DNA from: Brevundimonas guildfordensis
Lineage (GTDB): Bacteria > Pseudomonadota > Alphaproteobacteria > Caulobacterales > Caulobacteraceae
Reading direction: 5' to 3'
Length of the DNA: 64,000 nt
Assembly: GCF_014836405.1 (NCBI RefSeq)
Contig: NZ_JACSQU010000001.1
Span: forward strand, 1,302,001 to 1,366,000
Shown piece by piece: positions 1-8,586 of this stretch. Position 1 is the stretch's first letter. Each line of letters begins with the position of its first letter. A program made the translations under genes and the position numbers. The notes under the pieces are model-generated. The model had not been told where the DNA came from and made no database searches. It saw only the letters and a list, made by a program, of their open reading frames with translations.

Positions 1-31
1 CGCGGCCCGTCATGTTACGGTTTGCTCAGCT

Positions 32-1015
32 TTACGCCCGTTCGAGGGCGCGCCCCGCCGCCGCCAGCGCTTCGGCCATCACCGCCTTCAGCCGATCCGG
101 CCCCACGATCGTCGCCTGCTCGCCCCAGGTGAACAGATGCCAGGCCAGTTCTCGCATGCCCGAGGCGCGGAACCGGACCACGACCGAACCGTCATCCTGA
201 TCCTCGATGGTCTGGGTCGGGTGCCAGCGCCAGCCGCGCGCCTCGTCCGCACCTTCAGGCGCGATGCGTAGGGCGACCTCTTCGATCTCGTCCTGATAGA
301 TGCCGAAAGACTGGCTGGCGAAGGCGCCCAGATCGAAATCTTCGGGCGGCCGGGCCGTGCCCTCGCCCGCCTCGACCGCGCTCATCCGATCCAGGCGGAA
401 GGTCTGGATGCGCCCGCTCTCACGATCCGCGGCCACCAGATAGTTGGCCCGCCCGAACATCAGGCCGCACGGCGTCATGGTGCGCGTCCGCGCCTCGGCG
501 CCCGGCCGGGCGTAGATGAAGTTCAAAGGCCGCTCGGCCAGCACCGCCCCGCGAATCTCGGCCAGAACCGTTTCATCGGCGCTGGGACGCGGCCCGGCCT
601 GCACAGCGATGGTCTCGGCCCGGACCAGGGCCTCCAGATCCGGCGCCATACGGTTCAGGGTGGTCGAGCGCATCGCCGCCTTGACCTTGCGCTCCAGACT
701 TTCCAGCGCCGCCGCTCGCGCCGGTTCGCCTGCGCCGCGCAGGGCGGCCGCCGCCTTGGTCAGCTCCAGCATCTCGGTCGCCGTCGGCGCCTGTTCAAAC
801 GCCGACAGCCCGCCCCGGATGCGCCAGCGCTTGGTCGGCGGATCCGACACCTCCTCCACCTGCGGGAACAGCATCAGGACGGCGTCGCGCATCCGTTCGG
901 CCGTGCGGCGTCCGACGCTCAGCTGAGCGGCCATCTCGTTCAGCGTCAGGCCCTCGGCGCTTGCCGCCATGCCCCGCGCCAGGTCGATGACCATGGCCGC
1001 CTTGTCGTGCCGCAA
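32..1015 (-). CDS. HTH/WYL-domain transcriptional regulator (YafY-like)
   Basis: Predicted cytoplasmic DNA-binding regulator. The N-terminal ~60 residues form a winged helix-turn-helix (RHDKAAMVIDLARG, then LTLNEMAAQLSVGRRTAERM). The middle holds a WYL domain (FIYARPGAEARTRTMTPCG, where the WYL tripeptide reads NYL), followed by a C-terminal WCX-like part. WYL domains are known to sense nucleic acid or nucleotide ligands; the target here is unknown. I prefer a TTG start at 1015 because GGAGAAG lies 4 nt upstream and homologues start near FLRHDKA. An in-frame ATG at 1081 is the alternative and would add 22 residues. It is divergent from the small gene at 1110. Confidence 0.85.
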   Translation of the reverse strand: MRHDKAAMVIDLARGMAASAEGLTLNEMAAQLSVGRRTAERMRDAVLMLFPQVEEVSDPPTKRWRIRGGLSAFEQAPTATEMLELTKAAAALRGAGEPARAAALESLERKVKAAMRSTTLNRMAPDLEALVRAETIAVQAGPRPSADETVLAEIRGAVLAERPLNFIYARPGAEARTRTMTPCGLMFGRANYLVAADRESGRIQTFRLDRMSAVEAGEGTARPPEDFDLGAFASQSFGIYQDEIEEVALRIAPEGADEARGWRWHPTQTIEDQDDGSVVVRFRASGMRELAWHLFTWGEQATIVGPDRLKAVMAEALAAAGRALERA

Positions 1016-1109
1016 GAAACTTCTCCACAGCGATACGTCCGAAACTGGCGCAATGCTGTCGCATCCTCTCATCATCAGCAAGAGGCAATCGCTTCAAGGA
1101 GATCACGAC

Positions 1110-1349
1110 ATGGCCTTCGCCCGCACCCCGACGGTTCAAAAGCCCGCCCGCAAGACCTTCGCCGACCGCTACATGATCGTGCCGTGCGAAACCGAGAGCG
1201 ATCTGGCCGTCATCTGGGACCGCCAGGAGGAGCAGGTGGTGGACGTCATCAGCGCATCGACCAGCCGCTACACCAACGAGGACGCCCTGTGGGATGAGTT
1301 CCACACCCCGCCCTTCAACGCGCGCTCGGACTGGCGCGCGGCGGCCTGA
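1110..1349 (+). CDS. hypothetical protein, 79 aa
   Basis: Small soluble protein that I do not recognise. The start is ATG at 1110 with the strong ribosome binding site AAGGAG 8-9 nt upstream. The upstream in-frame extension overlaps the divergent regulator and lacks such a site. The sequence is mixed and acidic toward the C-terminus (WDRQEEQVVDVI, NEDALWDEFH), with no signal peptide or membrane segment. It shares a roughly 90-bp divergent intergenic region with the WYL regulator, so it may be regulated by it; this is inference from position only. Confidence 0.6.
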   Translation: MAFARTPTVQKPARKTFADRYMIVPCETESDLAVIWDRQEEQVVDVISASTSRYTNEDALWDEFHTPPFNARSDWRAAA

Positions 1350-1362
1350 GCGCCAGCTTCGA

Positions 1363-2829
1363 TCAGGACGCCGGCGAAGGCGTGAAGCTGGCGTTGCGCG
1401 CCGCGACCCGAGCGCGGATTTCGGCCCGCATCCGCTCCAGTTCGGCCGCATCGATCAGGCGACCGCGCAGCACCACGGCCTCGGCGCTCCGGGTGGCGCT
1501 GACGTCCTTCAGGGGATCGGCGTCCAGCACCAGCAGGTCCGCCGACTTGCCCGCCGCCACGGCGCCGTAACGCTCGCCCTGATTGAGGAAGCGCGGCCCG
1601 TCCACGACCGAGCCCATCAAGGCCTCGCGCGGCGTCAGGCCCAACTCCACATAGAGCTCCAGCTCGTTGTGCAGCGAGAAGCCCGGATAGTTGAACGAGT
1701 TCAAGAAGCCCGCGACCGTCCCGGTCAGGATGGTCACGCCCGCGTCGCGCAGCATGGGCAGGGTGCGCGCGGTGACGTCCTTGACGAAGTGGCGGTCCGC
1801 GACCTGCTGCGGCGTGGCCTGCGCCGCGCGCTGGATGCGCCAGTCATAGGTCGCCCGGATACCCGGCCCGACATAGGCCAGGCCCTCGTCGTGCGAGTGG
1901 TCGTCCAGATCGAGGTTCGCCAGCGTGGTCGAACCGTAGAGGGTCGGCGACACTGCCGTGCCCAGCTCCCTCAGCCGCGCATAGACCCGCCGCGCCGTCT
2001 CCGTGTCGAAGGTGTCGGCGTAACGCCGCATGGTCTGGGCGTAGGTGTATTTGCCCGCCAGATAGTCGGCGGCGATGGCCGCCTCATCCTTCGAGCCCGC
2101 CTTCATGGCGTAGTCCAGATGCTCAATCGACGACAGGCCCGCCTCGGCGGCCTCCAGCACGGTGATGCTGGCCGGGATGTGCGCCGACGTCTTCATGCCC
2201 CGCTTCTTCGCCTCGCGCACGGCGTAGAGGAAAAGCTCCGGCTTCAGGGTGTTATCGGTGATCTTGACGAAGTCGACGCGCAGGGCCTGCAGCCGGTCCA
2301 GGGCCGCGTCCACGTCCGCCTCGCTGCCCGTTTCGATCACGCCCTTCCAGACGGGGGCGATGCCCTCGATCTTGGGGCCGGAGGTGAAGATGCGCGGACT
2401 GTCCGGGCTTGGCGGCGCATCACGCCAGTCCAGCACCTGCTGCGCCAGATCGCCCGCCGCGTCGCGCACCGCGACCACGCCGTTGATCACAAACAGCGGC
2501 ATCAGTTCGGCGTTCTCCTCGATCAGAGGCTCGCCGCCGCCGAAGTGGACATGCATGTCCCACAGGCCCGGCATGACGTAGCGGTCGCCCAGATCCAGCG
2601 TCCGCGCGGCCTGATAGCGGCCCGCCTCGCCCTCGGGGCCCACAGCCACGATGTCGCCACCGCGCAGGGCCACCAGTTGATCCCGCGTGGTCGACCCCTT
2701 CTCGACATCCACCACCGTGGCAGAGGTCAGCAGCAGGTCGACCGGCTGAACCGGCGTCTGAGCAGCGGCCAGCGGCGCCAGGGCGCAGGCGGACAGGAGG
2801 GCGGAGGCGGCGATCAGAAAAGTGCGCAT
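1363..2829 (-). CDS. secreted amidohydrolase family protein
   Basis: Metal-dependent hydrolase of the amidohydrolase superfamily, 488 residues. It starts at ATG 2829 with a signal peptide (MRTFLIAASALLSAC...AAAQ) that could also be read as a lipoprotein signal, so it probably acts in the periplasm. The first metal-binding motif is visible as MWDMHVHFGGG, following the usual GDRYVMPGLWD entry. Further conserved histidines (TSAHIP, SIEHLDYA) and the C-terminal KSADLLVLDADPLKD segment match imidazolonepropionase or Xaa-Pro dipeptidase-like members. The substrate cannot be told. Only 13 bases separate its stop from the preceding convergent gene. Confidence 0.85.
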   Translation of the reverse strand: MRTFLIAASALLSACALAPLAAAQTPVQPVDLLLTSATVVDVEKGSTTRDQLVALRGGDIVAVGPEGEAGRYQAARTLDLGDRYVMPGLWDMHVHFGGGEPLIEENAELMPLFVINGVVAVRDAAGDLAQQVLDWRDAPPSPDSPRIFTSGPKIEGIAPVWKGVIETGSEADVDAALDRLQALRVDFVKITDNTLKPELFLYAVREAKKRGMKTSAHIPASITVLEAAEAGLSSIEHLDYAMKAGSKDEAAIAADYLAGKYTYAQTMRRYADTFDTETARRVYARLRELGTAVSPTLYGSTTLANLDLDDHSHDEGLAYVGPGIRATYDWRIQRAAQATPQQVADRHFVKDVTARTLPMLRDAGVTILTGTVAGFLNSFNYPGFSLHNELELYVELGLTPREALMGSVVDGPRFLNQGERYGAVAAGKSADLLVLDADPLKDVSATRSAEAVVLRGRLIDAAELERMRAEIRARVAARNASFTPSPAS

Positions 2830-2868
2830 GAATCCGCTATAGGCCCTTCGCGCGCGCCGGCAAGCCAA

Positions 2869-3282
2869 TCAGGGATAGCAGCGTCTCATCTCGTCCCAGC
2901 TGGCGGCGCAGAGCTCGCGCAGCACGTCCATGTCAGCCCGATCCAGCCGCTTGATGTACAGGCACGCCACGCTCGTCGTGTGCGGCCCCAGCTTCGCCAG
3001 CATCGCCTCGGTCCGGGGCGTCGAGGCGAGATAAAGCGTGAGGGCCGTCTTGCGGGGCGAAAACCCCATGCGAGGCCAGTCGGCGCTTTTTCCGGTTCCG
3101 GTGACGTTGGCGTAGCGACCGAAACCGACGATCGACGGCCCCCACATCACCGGCGCCTCGCCTGACACTTCTCGCATCAGAGCGCACAGCGTGCGTCCTT
3201 CTTCGCGTCGCCGCGCCGGTTCGAGCGCCGCCAGAAAATCATCGACCGAGGCGTCGGTGGGCTTGGTCTTAGGTTCGCTCAT
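2869..3282 (-). CDS. DUF1801 domain protein
   Basis: 137-residue cytoplasmic protein of the DUF1801 (YdhG-like) family. Typical features are the N-terminal ASVDDFLAALEPARRREE helix, the central VMWGPSIVGFGRY motif and the C-terminal SVACLYIKRLDRADMDVLRELC. The family is structurally related to small iron-chaperone/frataxin-like folds, but its function is not settled. It lies 15 bases downstream of the DUF985-like gene on the same strand and is probably co-transcribed with it and with the amidohydrolase that follows. Confidence 0.85.
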   Translation of the reverse strand: MSEPKTKPTDASVDDFLAALEPARRREEGRTLCALMREVSGEAPVMWGPSIVGFGRYANVTGTGKSADWPRMGFSPRKTALTLYLASTPRTEAMLAKLGPHTTSVACLYIKRLDRADMDVLRELCAASWDEMRRCYP

Positions 3283-3296
3283 TCCCGGCCTCCGCT

Positions 3297-3755
3297 TCAG
3301 GACAGCCCGTCACCCTGCACCGGTCCGATCCGCCCCGCCAGACACCATCCGCCGATCGCCCGCGTCCGAATCCAGCCGCCTTCAGGAACCGTGAGCCAGC
3401 GGCCCGATCCGGCCGTCAGCGTTTCCAACCGCACGCCTGCTTCGCTCGCCAGTTCAAGCTCCAGCGCCGCGCCCATATAGGCGGTCCAAAGCTCCTCCGC
3501 CTCGACCACACGCCAGTCGCACGGCGTCTCGGTCGTGATCAGGCGATAGGCGCTGACCACGCCGTTCTGCACAGCGCCCCCTTCCTCTCCCATCACACGC
3601 CCCCAAGCGCCATCGCCCAGGGCTCGCAGCCCCAGGTTGTCGATGACTTCCTCGACCGTGAAATCCACGCCTACTCGCCCGCTCCCGATGTTCGCCAGCA
3701 GCGCTAAATGCCGCTGTTCGCCTCCCTCGCCAATGCCCCCGCGCATCAGACACAT
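3297..3755 (-). CDS. DUF985-like cupin protein, divergent
   Basis: About 152 residues. The pattern resembles the DUF985 cupin family: VEEVIDNLGL at the N-terminus, then SAYRLITTETPCDWRVVEAEELW, LELELASEAG, and the C-terminal VPEGGWIRTRAIGGWCLAG. The usual histidine of the W-H-R segment is replaced (DWRVV), so any metal or ligand site is altered. The true start may be inside the open frame: a GTG before DFTVEEVIDNLG would give a more family-like N-terminus. The function is unknown. It is divergent from the secreted protein gene at 3805. Confidence 0.6.
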   Translation of the reverse strand: MCLMRGGIGEGGEQRHLALLANIGSGRVGVDFTVEEVIDNLGLRALGDGAWGRVMGEEGGAVQNGVVSAYRLITTETPCDWRVVEAEELWTAYMGAALELELASEAGVRLETLTAGSGRWLTVPEGGWIRTRAIGGWCLAGRIGPVQGDGLS

Positions 3756-3804
3756 TTCAGCCGCAGAACGTCGTTTTCATGATCGAGCATTCGGGGAGTC
3801 TGAA

Positions 3805-4428
3805 ATGTTGATGGTTCTGATTTCCTTGGCGCTCGCTCAGGCGGCCCCTGCCGCCGCCAGCGACACATGCGCCCATGACCGCGCTGCGCTTCTGGCGCTG
3901 TCGCCTGCGGACTTTGATCAGGATCTGGAAGGCGGCTGGCGCCCGTTAGGCGAAAAGCCGGAGTGCGCCGAGGTCGCCGCCGATCTGCTGGCCAGCTACC
4001 GCAAGGCGCGCTGGGGCGAGCTGACGCCGGGCGAGCTCCACCTCAACTATTGGCACGAGGGGCAATTGCGCGCCGGGCTGGGTCAAACGAATGCGGCGAC
4101 GCGGCTGATGATGGCCGGGGTGAATCCGGAAATGTCCCGCAGCGGTTTTTCCGACTATGCGTTGGGAACCATCGCCTTCCTGCATCAGGACCGATCAGGC
4201 CTGCTGGCAGCGCGAGAGCGGCTGGCCGCCCTGCCCAAACCGCCCGAGTTTGATGACGCCGCCCGGCGGTTCAAAGCCCAATACGGGTTCGAGCTGACGT
4301 GGCCCGCCAATCTCAGCGTTCTGGACGGGTTCATCGCCTGCTTCGATCGCCCCTACAACGAGGCCTACGGCGCCTGCCCGGCCGACGACGAACCGCCGCC
4401 TGCATCACCGCCTGAACAGCCGCAATAG
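3805..4428 (+). CDS. secreted hypothetical protein, 207 aa
   Basis: Not recognised as a named family. The start at ATG 3805 follows GGGGAG at 3793-3798 and gives a short signal peptide (MLMVLISLALAQAAPAAASD), so the product is probably periplasmic. The mature part is mostly helical, with four cysteines. It includes a segment that reads like a tetratricopeptide-type helical pair (LNYWHEGQLRAGLGQTNAA ... FSDYALGTIAFL). The C-terminal tail is proline-rich. Its neighbours give no functional hint. Confidence 0.65.
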   Translation: MLMVLISLALAQAAPAAASDTCAHDRAALLALSPADFDQDLEGGWRPLGEKPECAEVAADLLASYRKARWGELTPGELHLNYWHEGQLRAGLGQTNAATRLMMAGVNPEMSRSGFSDYALGTIAFLHQDRSGLLAARERLAALPKPPEFDDAARRFKAQYGFELTWPANLSVLDGFIACFDRPYNEAYGACPADDEPPPASPPEQPQ

Positions 4429-4458
4429 GCGGCGCCGCTCGCGACGATGCGCGCGCAC

Positions 4459-5877
4459 TCAAAGCGCCTTCACGATCCCCTCGACCATCTTCTTGGCGTC
4501 GGCGAACAGCATCATGGTGTTGTCGCGGAAGAACAGCTCGTTCTCGACGCCGGCATAGCCGCTGCCCATCGACCGCTTGATGAACAGGACGGTGCCCGCC
4601 TTCTCCACATCCAGAACCGGCATGCCGTAGATGGGCGACTGCGGATCGGTCTTGGCGGCCGGGTTGGTCACGTCGTTGGCGCCGATGACGAAGGCGACGT
4701 CGGCCGAGGCGAACTCGCTGTTGATGTCCTCCAACTCGAACACCTCGTCATAGGGGACGCTTGCTTCTGCCAAGAGGACGTTCATGTGGCCCGGCATTCG
4801 GCCCGCGACGGGGTGGATGGCGTATTTCACCTCGACGCCTTCTTCCTTCAGCGTGTCGGCCATTTCGCGCAGGGCGTGCTGGGCCTGGGCCACCGCCATG
4901 CCGTAGCCGGGCACGATGATGACCTTCGACGCGTTCTTCATGATGAAGGCGGCGTCCTCGGCCGAGCCCTGTTTGACCGGCCGCGTCTCGACCGCCCCGC
5001 CGCCCGCCGCCGCGCCCGCCTCGGCGCCGAAGCCGCCCAGGATGACGCTGACGAAGCTGCGGTTCATCCCCTTGCACATGATGTAGCTGAGGATGGCGCC
5101 TGACGACCCGACCAGGGCGCCGGTGATGATCAGGGCGATGTTCTCCAGCGTGAAGCCCAGCGCCGCCGCCGCCCAGCCGGAGTAGGAGTTCAGCATGGAC
5201 ACCACCACCGGCATGTCGGCCCCGCCGATGGGGATGATCAGGGTCGCGCCCAGGATCAGGGCGATGGCGAACACGCCCCAGAAGGCCCAGACCGCCGTCC
5301 CGCCCGTGCCGATCAGGATGCCGATCAGGAAGACCAGGGCCAGAGCCAGCGCGATGTTGATCAGGTGCCGCGCGGGCAGCAGGATCGGCGCCCCGCTCAT
5401 CCGCCCATCCAGCTTGGCGAAGGCGATGACCGAGCCGGTGAAGGTGACGGCCCCGATGGCGACGCCCAGGCTCAGTTCGACGATGGACAGGGTCTTGATC
5501 CCGCCGCTGGCGGTGACGATGCCGAAGGCGTCGGGCGCATAGACCGCCCCCACCGCGACCAGACAGGCGGCCAGCCCGACGAGGGAGTGAAACGCCGCCA
5601 CCAACTGCGGCATGGCCGTCATCGGCACGCGGTTGGCGATCACCGCGCCCGCGCCGCCGCCGACCACGACCCCGCCCGCGATCAGGGCCAGCGTGAGCGG
5701 GTCCAGCGCCCCCGAGGCGCCCAGCGTCAGCAGGGTGACGCCGACGGCCAGGGCCATGCCGACCATGCCCAGCGTATTGCCCCGTCGGCTGGTCTCGGGG
5801 CTGGACAGGCCCCTAAGAGAGAGGATGAACAGAACCCCCGCCGCCAGATAGGCCAGCGCCGCGATGGATGCGTTCAT
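4459..5877 (-). CDS. pntB: NAD(P)+ transhydrogenase subunit beta
   Basis: Beta subunit of the proton-translocating transhydrogenase, an inner-membrane enzyme that uses the proton gradient to reduce NADP+ with NADH. The 472 residues comprise about nine membrane helices in the first ~270 residues. The NADP(H)-binding domain follows, with the diagnostic VIIVPGYGMAVAQAQHAL near residue 320 and the C-terminal VFVIGANDVTNPAA and KRSMGSGYAG loops. It is the last gene of a five-gene minus-strand cluster that begins with pntAA and pntAB. Two unrelated small genes separate it from them. Confidence 0.96.
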   Translation of the reverse strand: MNASIAALAYLAAGVLFILSLRGLSSPETSRRGNTLGMVGMALAVGVTLLTLGASGALDPLTLALIAGGVVVGGGAGAVIANRVPMTAMPQLVAAFHSLVGLAACLVAVGAVYAPDAFGIVTASGGIKTLSIVELSLGVAIGAVTFTGSVIAFAKLDGRMSGAPILLPARHLINIALALALVFLIGILIGTGGTAVWAFWGVFAIALILGATLIIPIGGADMPVVVSMLNSYSGWAAAALGFTLENIALIITGALVGSSGAILSYIMCKGMNRSFVSVILGGFGAEAGAAAGGGAVETRPVKQGSAEDAAFIMKNASKVIIVPGYGMAVAQAQHALREMADTLKEEGVEVKYAIHPVAGRMPGHMNVLLAEASVPYDEVFELEDINSEFASADVAFVIGANDVTNPAAKTDPQSPIYGMPVLDVEKAGTVLFIKRSMGSGYAGVENELFFRDNTMMLFADAKKMVEGIVKAL

Positions 5878-5903
5878 CCCCCTCCCCCTCTTTCAGTCCT
5901 GAA

Positions 5904-6281
5904 TCAGAAAACGTTGACGATGGCGGGCGCGCCGCCGTTGGTGCCCGCCGCGGTGGCCTGACCGTTCTTGACCACAGCCAGACCGACGGGCCCCTCGCCG
6001 CCGGTCTTGGTCACCTTGCAGCGGCCGTTGTCGCCGGGCAGGCGACCGGCCATCCGGCCCGAGCCGGTGTGGTTGATGCGGTTCATGTGGACGCCCCGGA
6101 TCGTCACCGGCGTGAAGCCGCACTCCAGCGCCCAGCTGGCGCCCTGCGGGGCGACGACGGACCAGTGCAGGCCGCTATAGGGGTTGTTGCCCACCTCGCG
6201 GCTCGACTGAGCCGAGGCGGCGCCAGCGGCGAAAACGACGGCCGACAGGAACAATGCGGAAATCAGGGAAGCTTTCATCAC
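5904..6281 (-). CDS. secreted hypothetical protein inside the pnt cluster
   Basis: 125 residues with a clear signal peptide (MMKASLISALFLSAVVFAAGAASAQ), so the product is exported. The mature part contains two cysteines (ALECGFTP, NGRCKVTK) that could form a disulfide, and is glycine- and asparagine-rich toward the C-terminus. I do not recognise the family. It lies 27 bases upstream of pntB and 18 bases downstream of the small membrane protein gene, so it is most likely part of the same transcript. A role in transhydrogenase biogenesis would be speculation. Confidence 0.65.
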   Translation of the reverse strand: MMKASLISALFLSAVVFAAGAASAQSSREVGNNPYSGLHWSVVAPQGASWALECGFTPVTIRGVHMNRINHTGSGRMAGRLPGDNGRCKVTKTGGEGPVGLAVVKNGQATAAGTNGGAPAIVNVF

Positions 6282-6299
6282 GCGATACTCTTCGTTGGG

Positions 6300-6581
6300 T
6301 TAGCGTTTGACGGATTGAGTGCGCGACAGGCGCCACAGCGCGGCCGCGATGAAAAGAGGGCCCAGCAGCATCATCGCCCAGTCGAAGACCGTCATCTCAC
6401 GATCCTGAATGATGATGCGCGTCAGCACGGCGGCGAACACCATCACCACGCCGCAGTCCTGGAACCGCAGCCGCCCGATGGGATCCTTGATCCGCACCCA
6501 GCTCACGATCCACAGCGCCACGCCCAGACCGGTGATGATCCAGGAGGCGTAAAAGGCCAACAGATAGGGGGACAAACTCAC
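6300..6581 (-). CDS. small membrane protein translationally coupled to pntAB
   Basis: 93 residues with about three hydrophobic segments (LLAFYASWIITGLGVALWIV, CGVVMVFAAVLTRIII, WAMMLLGPLFIAAALW), so an inner-membrane protein. Its ATG overlaps the pntAB stop codon by four bases, which implies translational coupling. The family is not recognised. Because it sits between the membrane subunits PntAB and PntB, it could be an accessory subunit or assembly factor; only the gene order supports this. Confidence 0.65.
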   Translation of the reverse strand: MSLSPYLLAFYASWIITGLGVALWIVSWVRIKDPIGRLRFQDCGVVMVFAAVLTRIIIQDREMTVFDWAMMLLGPLFIAAALWRLSRTQSVKR

Positions 6582-6904
6582 GAGGCCTTGGGCCTTTCCT
6601 TCTTCTTGTACATGGCCAGCATCCGGCGCGTGACCATGAAACCGCCGAAGATGTTGACGCTGGCCAGCGTCACGGCGGCCACGCCCGCGCCCTTGGCGAT
6701 CCAGGCGTTCGGCCCGCCCGCCTGGGCGCTCATCGCCGCCGCTGCGATCAGGCCGCCGACGATGATGACGCTGGAAATGGCGTTGGTCACGGCCATCAGG
6801 GGCGTGTGCAGCGCGGGCGTCACGCTCCAGACGACATAGTAGCCGACGAAGATCGACAGAACGAAGATCGCCAGACGGAAGACGGTGGGGTCGACGTGTT
6901 CCAT
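6578..6904 (-). CDS. pntAB: NAD(P)+ transhydrogenase subunit alpha, membrane part
   Basis: 108 residues matching the separate C-terminal membrane segment of the alpha subunit in alphaproteobacterial three-subunit transhydrogenases. The conserved stretch is FVGYYVVWSVTPALHTPLMAVTNAISSVIIVGGLIAA, followed by a third helix and the NIFGGFMVTRRMLAMYKKK end. The start codon shares one base with the pntAA stop. Together with PntB it forms the proton channel of the complex. Confidence 0.95.
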   Translation of the reverse strand: MEHVDPTVFRLAIFVLSIFVGYYVVWSVTPALHTPLMAVTNAISSVIIVGGLIAAAAMSAQAGGPNAWIAKGAGVAAVTLASVNIFGGFMVTRRMLAMYKKKERPKAS

Positions 6905-8037
6905 CAGCCTCTCACTCCTTCATGCACCACGGCGCCGCCGTGGGTGACGACGGCGGCCTTGAGGATCTCCTCCTCCAGATCGACCGACAGGGCGCCGTCC
7001 TTGATCATCAACCCCAGGAAGGCGACGAGGTTGCGGGCGTAAAGGGCGCTGGCGTCCGCCGCGATGCGGCCGGGCATGTTGCTCCAGCCGACAATCTTCA
7101 CCCCATTGGCCGTGGTCACCACCTCATTGGGCTTTGAGCCTTCGACATTGCCGCCGGCCTCAACCGCCAGGTCGACGATGACCGAGCCGGGCTTCATCGA
7201 GGCGACGTGCGCCGCCGTCACCAGCTTGGGCGCCGGGCGGCCGGGAATCAGCGCCGTTGTGATGACGATGTCTTGTTTGACGATATGGGCGGCGGTCAGG
7301 TCCGCCTGCTTGGCCTGATACTCGGCCGACATGGCCTTGGCGTAGCCGCCCGCCGTCTCGGCCGCCTTGAACTCCTCGTCCTCGACGGCGACGAATTTGG
7401 CGCCCAGGCTCTCGACCTGTTCCTTGGCGGCGGGGCGCACATCAGTCGCCGTGACCACCGCCCCCAGGCGCCGCGCCGTGGCGATGGCCTGCAGCCCCGC
7501 GACCCCCGCGCCCATGACGAAGGTCTTGGCGGCGGCCACCGTCCCGGCGGCCGTCATCATCATGGGGAAGCCCTTGCCATAGGCGTAGGCCGCCTCGATC
7601 ACCGCCCGGTATCCAGCCAGGTTGGCCTGGGACGACAGGACGTCCATGACCTGGGCGCGGGTGATGCGCGGCACGAACTCCATGGCGAAGGCGGTGGCCT
7701 GCGCGCCCCTCAACGCCTCGACGGTCGCCTTGTCGCGCCAGGCGTCCAGCAGGCTGACGACCACCGCGCCGGGCTTCAGGGCGCTGATCTCGGACGCCGT
7801 GGGTCCGCGCACCTTCAGCAGCACGTCCGCCCCGGCCAGAGCCGCCGACAGGTCGGACTTCACGCTGGCGCCAGCCTCGGCGTAGTCGCCGTCGGGAATG
7901 GAGGAGCCCAGGCCCGTCCCGGCCTCCACGCTGACTGTGGCCCCCAGGGCGATAAGCTTCTTCACCGTCTCCGGCGTTGCAGCGCAGCGCGTTTCGCCTT
8001 CACGGCGTTCGCGGGTCACGGCGATGGCGACAGCCAA
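6904..8037 (-). CDS. pntAA: NAD(P)+ transhydrogenase subunit alpha, NAD-binding part
   Basis: Soluble NAD(H)-binding subunit, related to alanine dehydrogenase. Typical features are TRERREGETRCAATPETVKKL at the N-terminus, the Rossmann loop VMGAGVAGLQA, SANLAGYRAV, and the C-terminal VDLAVEAGGNVEGS. The start is uncertain. A GTG at 8052 opens the frame, but homologues begin just before IAVTRERR. A TTG at 8037 with GGGAGGG upstream fits better, and a GTG a few codons further in is also possible. It is the first gene of the pnt cluster, so the promoter should lie between 8038 and 8195. Confidence 0.94.
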   Translation of the reverse strand: MAVAIAVTRERREGETRCAATPETVKKLIALGATVSVEAGTGLGSSIPDGDYAEAGASVKSDLSAALAGADVLLKVRGPTASEISALKPGAVVVSLLDAWRDKATVEALRGAQATAFAMEFVPRITRAQVMDVLSSQANLAGYRAVIEAAYAYGKGFPMMMTAAGTVAAAKTFVMGAGVAGLQAIATARRLGAVVTATDVRPAAKEQVESLGAKFVAVEDEEFKAAETAGGYAKAMSAEYQAKQADLTAAHIVKQDIVITTALIPGRPAPKLVTAAHVASMKPGSVIVDLAVEAGGNVEGSKPNEVVTTANGVKIVGWSNMPGRIAADASALYARNLVAFLGLMIKDGALSVDLEEEILKAAVVTHGGAVVHEGVRG

Positions 8038-8196
8038 GCGAATCCCTCCCACTCCCCAGGGTCGAACCGACGTTAGGCTGAAGCCGAAGCGGGCGTCAAA
8101 GGCGCGTCTGCGACGGGGGCGATTTTCTTGCCTCCTTGGCTAGCCGCGCGGCCAACACAGGAAGTTTCGACCACCCAAGGCGCATGACGCGCAAGC

Positions 8197-8226
8197 AAAA
8201 AGCCCGCCGGACGCGCCGACGGGCCT
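8197..8226 (-). terminator. intrinsic terminator of the cytochrome oxidase subunit IV gene
   Basis: On the minus strand GCCCGTCGG and CCGGCGGGC pair as a nine-base stem with one mismatch and a five-base loop, followed by TTTTT. It lies about 30 bases after the stop codon of the gene at 8256 and before the pnt cluster. Confidence 0.8.
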
Positions 8227-8255
8227 TTCAATCACTTCAGTCCGGAAGACCGGGC

Positions 8256-8501
8256 TTAGTGGGCTTTCTTGGTCTTCAGCATGAAGAAGCCGACGACCGA
8301 CACCACCACCGAGACGATGAAGGCCGGGACGAAGCCAGCGCCCACGCCGAACCACACCGTCAGGAACAGGATCGTGACCGCCGTGGCCAGCGACACCCAC
8401 TTGGTCAGGCCCAGGAACAGAGCCCAGGTCCAGGCCTGTTCGGAGATGTTCATTTCCCCGTGGACGTGGGGGGCGGTCGCTTCAGCGTGCTGGTCGGCCA
8501 T
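8256..8501 (-). CDS. aa3-type cytochrome c oxidase subunit IV
   Basis: Small bacterial subunit IV of aa3-type oxidases, 81 residues from the ATG at 8501. GGAAG lies 5 nt upstream; a TTG at 8513 is less likely. The N-terminal tail has three histidines and the pattern HGEMNISEQAWTW. Two membrane helices follow (SLATAVTILFLTVWF and FIVSVVVSVVGFFML), ending in lysines. The subunit is known to be non-catalytic. Here it is not adjacent to the core oxidase genes. Confidence 0.88.
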   Translation of the reverse strand: MADQHAEATAPHVHGEMNISEQAWTWALFLGLTKWVSLATAVTILFLTVWFGVGAGFVPAFIVSVVVSVVGFFMLKTKKAH

Positions 8502-8586
8502 GGGGTCTTCCAAAAAAGAGTCGGGATTTCGACGGCTCTTATAGCGAGGCCTGCGCGCGGCTCAAGTCCGTGGGGCCTCAAGCGCC

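Noticed and set aside
1294..3165. 623-codon plus-strand frame
   Set aside because: Opposes the amidohydrolase and DUF1801 genes, low-complexity Arg/His/Gln composition, no family match.
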